Shown here piece after piece: positions 35,565 through 44,276 of a DNA stretch of 64,000 bases. A model generated the notes under the pieces. It had not been told where the DNA came from, did no database searches, and saw only the letters and a list, made by a program, of their open reading frames with translations. The position numbers and the translations under genes are program-made. Position 1 is the first letter of the stretch. Each line of letters begins with the position of its first letter. The DNA lies in the NCBI GenBank assembly GCA_015680685.1, contig MNCI01022067.1, forward strand, positions 522,760-586,759. Reading direction: 5' to 3'. The DNA comes from Gnetum montanum. Lineage: Eukaryota > Streptophyta > Gnetopsida > Gnetales > Gnetaceae.

Positions 35565-36869
35565 AATGCTGTTGTAGCTGTCACTAATGGTGATATGTGC
35601 TTAATGTTTTATTTACTAATGTTTGGTTTCTACATTTAAATTTTTGTACCAATGGCTAAGTCATGGTTTCTTTTGCATGAAACAGGCAGTGAGTCCACGA
35701 CATCCACCCATCTAAAAACTCTATGATTTTCCTTATTTTGGAAGTATGAGATCCCTTTTATTAAATAAAGTTTTAATAAATTTGTGATCTTGGTAGTTTC
35801 CAGAATTATGAAGGATTCAAAGGATTGCATAGGGTGTGACTTCAAGGGGACTCAATACTCTTTGTACTCTTCTACTTGCTTGGGGTGCATGAGTGTTCTC
35901 ATAGACTTCTTACCATTCCATGTTGACCAATAATAGGAAGTTGAACAAAGTCTTTGCATGGTGTGATTCCCATCTAAAAAGAAAAAAAAAGATAATAAAA
36001 AAATAAAACAAAAAAAATTATAAAAAAACATGATAGGAATTCAAAGCACACCGCTTAGACAAATAAATGAGCTACAAACATGGGTTATGGGACTAGAAAG
36101 ACATGTTACCCATGCCTGAAGGTCCCTTCTAACTAAGGCTTTCTCTCACTTCCTACTTCTCTTTTCTTCTCTTTATGAAATGGTGGTTATTCTATGGGAG
36201 CACTTTTGTGTCTTGAGGGGGTGGATCGATCTTCGAGTGGTGATGCGAAGTCACTGAAAGTGGTTGGTTTTGGTTTGGACTAAAAATGGATCTTCTTAGG
36301 TCATTTAAACACAAAATCCACAACGGACTTCTTATGGCCTCAATTTGAAATTCCATTCCACCTTCTCCATCATTCATCAATGCTATCTGTAATTCACCTC
36401 ACTACTGATGTCCATGTTCTTGATTCGATGTCTTTGTCTGACATACTTGAATTCTTTGGTAGAATTTTTTGGGTTTTGGTCGTTAACTTCCATCAACCAT
36501 CAATTGTCTATGGGGTCCACAGACTCACATTGAGGTTATGCAAAGGCAAACAAGGCATGTGCCTACTATAGAGAGGACCCACTTGCATATCTCTTGGTTG
36601 GGTTCATTAAGCACCTTATCCTTAGGTATTCTTGCAATCAGAATCTTTTGTACATCCATCTTCTACATCCAACCATGTGCTCCTTTACATATTTCCTTTA
36701 ATTCACACATTCTTCATCAAATTTTTGAATTTTTTAGTGTTCAAAGATCCTCTTTAATGATTTCATCATATTCTTAGCATTTCTAGAACTCCATGGACAC
36801 CAAATTCATTCAAAAATTTATTGTATTTTTCAAAATATTCAAATTTTAAAACTTTGTTTATGAACCCCA
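35565..36869 (+). other. C spacer resumed after B, with conserved blocks
   Basis: Non-coding. GGGTGTGACTTCAAGGGG block at 35831-35852; hairpin with A-rich loop at about 35955-36060 (GGTGTG and CACACC arms); GAAAGACATGTTACCCATGC block near 36096-36115, shared with D and G; stem-loop at about 36538-36588. No conserved ORF. Confidence 0.7.
36538..36588 (+). other. Conserved stem-loop, C copy
   Basis: Arms ATGCAA (36538-36543) and TTGCAT (36583-36588) pair fully, with a longer imperfect outer stem. The loop has the GAGAGGACCCA phrase. Confidence 0.6.
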
Positions 36870-36957
36870 TAAACGAGGCCCCGTCGATAGAGCCCATGCA
36901 TATACAAGGCCCTGTAATATGCAGCCCCATTGATGTAACATAAAAATATTATAAATA
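36870..36957 (+). promoter_or_regulatory. U3-like internal promoter before ORF3 of C
   Basis: GAGGCCCCGTCGAT, then TGCAGCCCCATTGATGTAA, then TATAAATA at 36950-36957. The C LTR has TGCAGCCCCATCTATGTGG and GGGCCC modules before its TATA. The match is to C's own LTR dialect, not to the GATATC dialect of D, G or B. Confidence 0.62.
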
Positions 36958-37103
36958 TGTGTGATCCCCTTAGAAATTTTCACATTTTCTCATAAATGCC
37001 AAGGAAGTTTTTCAAATTTTTAGAGCCCAAAACCTTCCAGAGCCCATAACTTCCTAATCGTTTATTTATATCACTTCGTTCTTTGACCCTATAGCTACCA
37101 TAG

Positions 37104-37398
37104 GTAAACTATTAGTTATAGGGATTACAAATGTGTCATTTTTGACAAAATTGTTTTTGCCATTTTTCTAACTCCCACAATGTTTTAACTAAGAAATCAA
37201 CGTTTAAACACAAAATTACAAAAGTTAAATCCTTTTAACGAGCTCTAGTAACTTTTATAATAAAAATAAATTAATAAAATAATTAATCTACCACTTTCCA
37301 ACCTTAGCCAAGTGTAACTAATTAATGAGATAAGGTATTCAAAAGAATTCAAAGTTACACATTGTACCTACTAATCCATGGATGTGTTGTGATTGTAG
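37104..37398 (+). other. Putative intron before ORF3 of C
   Basis: Donor-like ATAG/GTAAAC (GT at 37104), AT-rich body, TACTAAT branch-point match at 37369-37375, and TGATTGTAG ending at 37398, directly before the ORF3 ATG. Distances fit a plant intron of 295 bp. No transcript evidence. Confidence 0.58.
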
Positions 37399-40242
37399 AT
37401 GACACCAAAAGGCAAACACACATGGGAAGGAGGAACATCTTAACAAATGGAGAAATGGCCAAGAATGAGAAGGGGCTAAGAACAAGCCCAAGAAGAACCA
37501 ATTGCAACCCATGCCATGGGTTCTCTTAGGGAAGACGCCAAAGTAGAATCTATTTGTCAAATTCCAAAATCAGAAGTAGCAATAGAACATTCCCACTAGG
37601 ATGAGGCACCATCTTAGCAAGCAAAATTTGAGGCGACATTGACAAAAGCCTGCCTAAATCAAATCAGATCAAGAAAGATCCAAAAAATAGTGCTTCAGGA
37701 GCTAAACTTTGGTTCTTTCGTGGAGCAAGCACCTAAGGAGATATATGACCAACTGAAGAACTCTCCCATTTGGCCAATTATCACTTCTAGCATCGAGTGG
37801 TACATGGGAGAGACATTCTTATTTTGGAACAACAAGGAGGTTGGTTCAACTATCAAAATTAAGGACATCTTAGTGTCCTAATCAGTGTTGAACCTTGCTA
37901 AAGTGCTTGGGCTACTAGAAACTAGGGTGAATCTCGTTGAGATTCCAATGTAGGTAGACCACAACATCAAAAAGGAATGGTTGTAGTGGTGTTATGGTAT
38001 CGACCATAAGGAGTATGGCGTGTTCACATTGGTAAAAATAATTCACTACAAGATTGCGGCCTTTCATCTAAATCCCATGGTGAGGCTTAGCAAGATCACT
38101 ACTTTTTTGCTTGTGTGCGCATTACTTTGAGTAGAAGATTCCCCATCAACCTTCCATAGCTAATCTATTTGGAGATAGAGAAGTAGTTTAAGAAAAATGA
38201 ACATGGAAGGAAGGCACTCCCTTTCCCATGCCTCATCAAAAAACTCTGTCGAAGGGGAGGAATAGTCAGTTATAAAAATGATGTTTTCAGGCACACTTCA
38301 ACTACTAATTGGGTGGAAATGATAAAGGATAAGATGCCTACAACAACCATTCAAGAAGAGGAGTAGTAGACACTGCTTCCACTTGCCACTCAAATAATTA
38401 TGTTAGACATTGCTACAACATCCCAATGGTTGTAGGAGTACCAAGAATGGCTCTTGGATGAGCAAAAGTAACAACCAGGCATGAGTGGTGGAGACCCATC
38501 TGTGTACCAGTCAATGATGAGTCATCTAAATGAGGTGGCCCAAATAGTCAGCCTGATGGAAGGAGGTGGATCCATTTTCTCAGCTTAATGAACACAGTTG
38601 TCTGTGAGGTCAAATTGTAGAACCAAAAAGATAACAATATCTCTCTCAAAACAACATCCACTCCCAGAGATTTCTAGGAATACCATGACCTTTTCAGTGC
38701 ACTTGGAAGAACGCGAGGCAGCAACATTACTAGTGATGTAGCACCAAGGGTAGGAGATAGCAGCAGAGATTGTTGTTGATAGAATTATTGAAATCCTCAA
38801 TGCACTTGTTACATCTATACTAGATGTCACTACACTTAAAGAAATGTAGACGTCTGCAAGAACCATAAGTGGAAAATTGAGCCCAACATAGCATGAACAA
38901 TTACTATACCAACTGGTAAGAACGAGGCAACCACTTTTAGACATCTTTGATCTTCCAGATAGTATTACTACAACTGAGTCAGAGCTGCTAGAGGTAAGGG
39001 GCAAAAAAATTATCTTGGAAGAATGACTCAAAATAGCCAAGGATCTAAACGAATGCTTGGCTACTGAAGTTGCTAAATTAAGCACCCAAATTACTGACCT
39101 TGCATTTCTGAACCCAACATTGACAAAATATGAAGCTCTTGAACAACTTCATACTAGATTGAAAGGGGTTGACTGTGCGATGGAGACAACAATGTTCTAC
39201 CAATTCTTGTTAGAGGCTACCCAGCACAAAATTTAGAAGGGCTTAGATCTGACTTTCTAAGAGAATGTGCAACTAACCATAGAGAATCATCACCTATGAA
39301 ATGTTGATGAAGATAAACAACAGTTAACCAATTTTATCCATTAACAACATAAGCAACTAGCTAGGGAAAACACAGAGCTAAGGAGAGTGGCATCTGAGAA
39401 TAGAAAGCTCTCCATGTAGGAGGTCCATGCTCTTCACAAAAGACTACAATAGAAATAGCCACCTAGAAATCAAAGGCTCTTAAATTTAAGAGAGTCAAGG
39501 ATCACTATAGAGACTAGGTTGGCCTATAGAGAGAAGTAAATGGGAAACATATTTAAGTGGCAAAGGCAAAGGTAATTGAGACTCTCCAACACCTCCAACA
39601 AGGATGTGAGTTATGGCAACCCATCATTGATGGGATTGATCAATACAACAAAGTAGAAATTCACCTAAAGAAGTTTTAGATAGAGGAAATCATAGAGAAA
39701 TGGAGCTTTCCAATCTTTGGTATGTGAATCTGGCTATGTTGACTATCGAATGACCATGGTCATAACTAGAGAAGCAAGTGGCCAAGTTGTACTTATTGTA
39801 CAAGGCCAACTTGAAGCACCACAAGGACACTAAGTAAAAGCTTGTGGCGAACACTCAAATCAAGGTTCTCAAAGATAAATACATTGATCAAAGATTTGTT
39901 GTCAAGAACCCAGTCAAAAAAATGAATGACTATCAAGAGTTGCAAAACATAGTCAAGGCATTTGATGTTGAATGCAAACAATTTACTGCCTACTTTTTCA
40001 ATGTTAAGGAGTTATTTCCAGTAATGCCCTATTCATGGGATATCCCCATTCTAGCCCACATTGATGATGTTGTGTGAACTGTGAATAATCCCTAGAGCAA
40101 GGAGGAGAAGATGAAGGCATTACTAGATGGCTTTTACCTTTCATTGAAGGCTACAGCTACAACAAGACAACTAATGCGCACACCCAAATCTAGTGAAGAT
40201 CCTTCAAAACCTCAGAAGCCTCCACTGCCTGGGATAGTTTGA
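37399..40242 (+). pseudogene. ORF3 of element C
   Basis: ATG 37399 (MTPKGK) to TGA 40240-40242: 2,844 bp, about 947 codon positions, with many stops. Same order as A: basic start; the segment KNSPIWPIITSSIEWYMGET (open 37639-37881); LPFPCLIKKLC (near 38218); a Gln/Met-rich linker; a long coiled-coil region about 38980-39980; a WDIPILAHID phrase (near 40038-40067); a Pro-rich end (KPPLPGIV). No membrane segment. Not an obvious envelope protein, though it occupies the position of env-like genes in Athila. Confidence 0.8.
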
Positions 40243-40456
40243 TCTTCTCAACCACCTTCATGCTAGTAGAGGATGTGCTGTCCAATTTTGAGTAGTCATG
40301 TTATGCTATTCAATTTTGTGTCATGAACACCATAATTTTTTGTAATGTTGTTGATTTGTATGCTTGGGCACTCAGTTTTATTATGTCAAAGTCAATCAAT
40401 AATCTCATACCTTTCCAATTTTTTTGTAAAGAAACTTGAGGATGAGTTTTCATTTA

Positions 40457-40468
40457 GTAGTGGGGGTA
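40457..40468 (+). promoter_or_regulatory. Polypurine tract of C
   Basis: GTAGTGGGGGTA abuts the LTR start TGATGAAG. Confidence 0.85.
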
Positions 40469-41422
40469 TGATGAAGTGTCAAAGTGTTGTGTTGATGGGC
40501 CCTTGTTGATGTGGCCTCATCGATGGGCCCTCATTGATGCAGCCCCATCTATGTGGTGTTGCCTTGTCGATGGGGCCATGTCAATGTAGCATTTGTTGCA
40601 TCTATGGGGCCTTGTTGGCATAGCTCCATAATAAAGTCTATAAATATGTGCTCAGTAGCTGTGTTTATGGAAGTTGAAGTGATATTTATAGTAGAGCTCT
40701 TGTAGTTTTATCATTTGAGAGTTAGAATATTTCTCTGAGTGCTCATAGCAAGAGTTAAAAAGTGTATGGATATTTATTCAAGCACTATTGTATTTGAACA
40801 CACTAGTGTGAATGGTAATAAACACGGGCCTTTTGATCAAACCTTGCAACACTTGGAATAAATTAATGATTTATTTCTACATTTACCGCTTTCATTAATT
40901 ATGCAATTAATTAAGATAAATTAGACCTTGATTGATTAATTACTTAAGCTAAATAGATTAAACACATAAGTGCAACCTCTTCAAGCATAAACATGTATTT
41001 ACTTGGTAAGCCTAGTAGCATCATTGCTTATTTCACTCAATAGCATAGTGCTTGGTAATCTAGTAGTGCATACATGGGTTTAGGACATGTATGGAAAGTG
41101 GGATCGGATGCTTATGTTAGGATTAGTTAGAGATTAATTAATTTGTTTGTTAAATTAGCTATTAAATTACTTCATTTCTCTACTTTAAAGCACCAAGAGC
41201 ATAAAACATAAAATAATAAAAATCATATGCCTTGATTACACTTAACCATACCTTTGTGCATCACAAGTGTAATTGGGAAGACAAAAAATGTCTGTTAAGA
41301 CAAAGTTCACTTCCTAGAGGCTAGTGTACTGGAAGACATAGAGTCCATAGAATTTGACTGGATCACGTGTGAATGCTTAGTGATTCGTATTATTGAGCAT
41401 AGGGGTACCTCGCCACTCATCA
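40469..41422 (+). repeat. 3' LTR of element C (954 bp)
   Basis: One base longer than its partner. TATAAATA at 40639-40646; the polyadenylation signal is mutated to AATAAAC at 40817-40823. Ends CTCATCA at 41422, and the host sequence of D follows. Confidence 0.93.
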
Positions 41423-41513
41423 CTTTGGGATAGNTGACTGGATCACGTGTGAATGCTTAGTGATTCATATTATTGAGCATAGGGGTACCTCGCCACTCAT
41501 CACTTTGGGATAG
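41355..41513 (+). repeat. 79-bp direct duplication around a single N (likely assembly join)
   Basis: 41355-41433 and 41435-41513 are the same 79 bp (LTR end plus 11 bases of D) with one difference, G/A, in TGATTCGTAT. They are separated by one N at 41434. The LTR without the second copy already has its expected length. Confidence 0.9.
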
Positions 41514-41720
41514 ATTGATGATGTAGTGAACATTGTTAATGGGTGGTCCTACCCAATAGACTTCTTGGTGATTCATATGAAGGATACAAATAAGGAATGT
41601 CCAATCATCACGGGGAGGGCATGGCTTAGCATCATTGATGCTAGGCTAAACATAAGAGATTTATTCGTAGAGATCTTGAAGGAGGACAAACATGGGGCCA
41701 TCTCTACACAAAGAATTTGA
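41508..41720 (+). pseudogene. Protease of D, second half
   Basis: Continues from 21391 after removal of C. IDDVVNIVNGWSYPIDFLVI, then PIITGRAWLSIIDA, then an LFVEILKEDKHGAIS end shared with F; open 41526-41720. The catalytic half is at 21106-21391. Confidence 0.87.
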
Positions 41721-42191
41721 TGCATAACTGCTAAAAGAGAAGGGTGCAATAGTGGACAGAATATTCAAAATACTAAAATAGACACCATAACAGTCCATAG
41801 TAATAATGGAACACAAATGTGTGTAGAAAGAAGAGCAAAAGCCATGAAACCAAAAGACATCCTATGGCCATTAACTAAGAACCTTAAGTTGCCTAACATA
41901 TGAATGGATACACATGAACCACTTACTAATTGTTATTTGAAGAAAATGACTCCAACTAAGGACTTGGAAATGAAAATATCAACTCATGAATACATAAGAG
42001 TGGAAAAGGAAAATAAGAACTTAGACAATCAAAACTCAACTACCATCAAGATCATATGGGATAATCCTAATAAAGTTAAAACCCTAAAGATGGTAAGAGA
42101 ACCACCCAAAGTGTATTATCCAGGAGATCTAGAGAGCATTTTCCAAACACATTCCCAAGAGTTTAGTTTTGGGGGAGACACCCTATCATGA
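41721..42191 (+). pseudogene. Post-protease tail of D, fused to the end of pol
   Basis: An open piece (41904-42191, 95 codons) runs from a hydrophilic Lys/Asn-rich segment (KKMTPTKDLEMK, NQNSTTIKI) into ESIFQTHSQEFSFGGD. The last phrase corresponds to the integrase C-terminal end in A and C. RT, RNase H and most of integrase are absent. F has the same fusion. What the hydrophilic part does is unknown. Confidence 0.75.
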
Positions 42192-43667
42192 CTTAGGAAT
42201 TAACAAGTGATTTTTTTCTATTTTCTTTGTTTTACAATTATTTTCATTTTTCACATTCTTTCACATTTTTCGCATTCTTTTATACTTTCACATTTCTTCA
42301 AATTTTCACATTTTTAATAGTTTTCAATTCTTTAACATTTTTTATTCTTTATAATTTTTCATAATTTTTACCATCTTTCCCATTTCTTTTATACTTTGTT
42401 TTAAATCCTTTGTAAATAATTTTTGATCATTAATAAAACACATTTCAATAAAGGCAAGATGTAGCCCAATAAGGTGAAAATTTCCTTATGAAATTAAGTA
42501 ATAAGAGATTGATTATTTGCATAGTCCCACATCATCCATCCATCCATTCCATTAATAAGAGGTTATTACCATGGCCATAATGATATTCTTTCCATTATCA
42601 AACTAAGAATAACCTTGTGATCATTATGCCTAGATAGAAAAGTAAAGAACCAAGTAGAATGACAAAGGTGTGACATTAAGGGAACTTGTGGATTCTTTTT
42701 GGATTATTATTATAAGTTCTATCATGTTACCAAGGTTGTATTATATCCTTGTAGATCTAAAAAAAATATGGGAGTAAGAGTAAAATATGTGCTACCTTAA
42801 AAAGGTTGACATAATTAACAAATAAAAGAGCACAGAATAAATTTCTGGGGGTTCCACTGGAAAGACATGTTACGCATGCTTGAAGGTAGGTGGCTTCTCA
42901 GAAATGTAAAGTAAAAATAAAGTGTCATGAATAAAACACCTCCCTTGGACAATACGCCAAGTGACAACTCTTGTTAACATTAATGGTCTTATGATTGTGA
43001 TTCCAAGAGATGAAACGATGCAATGTCACTGGAAAGTGTTCTGGACTTGGTTTGAATCTTAGATAGAAAGGCTAATGATTATCTTAACCACTAATAAAAC
43101 ACAAGAATTTATTATGCTTATGGTAAGACACCTCATGTCCTGATTTTTGCAATCCCTTCTAAAACCATTTCATCTCATTATTTGAGTGATCATAACTTAT
43201 GATTTTGAGTAACATAAAGTTATTTTTCCAATTTGGTGGTCCTAATATGTATGTTTTACTAAACATGTATGTGCTACATTCAACTTTTTAAGTACCTAAG
43301 GACACTTTTAAGCATGGTTATATAAGATCATTAAGGGCTGGAGCCTACTTTTGGGAGGACCCACTTATATAACTGTTGTATCTTATACCTACCAAGTGAT
43401 TCTACATCATCTTGAGCCTTCCAATCATAATAAATACTTCCCATATTTGTTCTAATAGCACAACAATATTGTCTTTTTCATCCATTTCATCAATACCTCG
43501 TACACTTTCATAGCCCAAGATTCCTTAATCATAGACTTCCAATGCTCTTTTTTACAACTGAAGGATCATCTCCATATCAAGATCCTTTCAACATGATGCA
43601 TATCTTCCAATTATCGTATGGGACTCAATTTTTTCCAAGAAAAACATTCAAAAATTTTGATTTTTCT
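42192..43667 (+). other. Spacer of D with conserved non-coding blocks
   Basis: T-rich tract with TTTCACATTC words (42205-42420); GGTGTGACATTAAGGGAAC block (42667-42685); GGTTCCACTGGAAAGACATG block (42851-42870); stem-loop (43317-43373). Longer than in F, which lacks about 0.65 kb in the middle. No gene. Confidence 0.72.
43317..43373 (+). other. Conserved stem-loop, D copy
   Basis: Arms GTTATATAAG (43317-43326) and CTTATATAAC (43364-43373) are perfectly complementary over 10 bp. The loop contains GGGAGGACCCA. Confidence 0.75.
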
Positions 43668-43760
43668 ATTGTGACATCATATCTATGATCTCACAAGCAC
43701 CTATGATATCTCATCTACGATGTCGTGTTTATGATATCACATACATAAAATCTATATATA
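43668..43760 (+). promoter_or_regulatory. U3-like internal promoter before ORF3 of D
   Basis: CTATGATATCTCATCTACG and GATGTCGTG motifs, ATGATATCAC, then TATATATA at 43753-43760. The D LTR U3 has ATGATATCGTAG, CATATCTACAATGTCATAGG-like words before its TATA. No R/U5 or TCATCA end follows, so this is not a decayed solo LTR. Confidence 0.62.
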
Positions 43761-44025
43761 GCACAAGGGAGTTAGAAAAGAAATTTCATTTCTAAATTTC
43801 ATAAGAAGAGAGTTGTTGCCAATTTTTCTTTGCAGCTAAGAGCTCTGACACTCCAACTTCTAGCATCAATAACTTACTCATTGTTGCCTTGATTTGCATG
43901 ATTTTTGAATCTATGTGATCTTGGAGTGATCACCTTAGTTGTCAAGGGGCGGGGGTGCTACTGCTAGTAAGAAAAATTTGAGTCAAATTTTTCAAAATTG
44001 CTAATAACTAGGAGGTATTATAGGG

Positions 44026-44276
44026 GTAAGTTAAGGAACATATTAAGAAATTTTTAAAGTAAACCACTCATGTTAAGGCCTAAACCACTTTAAGAAGACT
44101 TCTAATTGATCATACCACCCATTTAAAGTACTAGCGGGGTTGTTATTGAAAACTTTTTTAGCTCTACAATCATAATGAACTAAGAACTTGATATAACTAA
44201 GGATATGAGTGAGGTATCAAATTGTTGCTCATTTAGGAGAATATTTTAGTAATTCCAAACCCTTGATTGATTGTAA
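44026..44276 (+). other. Putative intron before ORF3 of D
   Basis: The donor-like AGGG/GTAAGTT is strong (GT at 44026). The segment ends TGATTGTAA, not TAG, before the ATG, so the acceptor is lost in this copy or another AG (for example in ATTTTAG near 44250) was used. F shares the AA. Confidence 0.42.

Larger units (their letters stand above)
21397..41502 (+). mobile_element. Element C: full-length gag-pol-ORF3 retrotransposon, host of B
   Basis: 5' LTR 21397-22349 and 3' LTR 40469-41422 (its tail repeated to 41502 by a likely assembly duplication). The target site is CTTTT (21392-21396) against CTTTG on the right; the equivalent site in F suggests CTTTG was original. Without B the length is about 13.26 kb. 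Order: PBS, gag, protease, RT, RNase H, integrase, spacer (split by B), ORF3, PPT. It sits in the protease gene of D. Confidence 0.93.

Noticed and set aside
38585-39085. 166-codon minus-strand frame
   Set aside because: Antisense to the coiled-coil region of C ORF3; hydrophobic Ser/Leu composition is the usual mirror of such sequence.
43668-43760. Decayed solo LTR before ORF3
   Set aside because: Only promoter motifs match; no AATAAAG, U5 or TCATCA end follows, and the same place is used in four copies.
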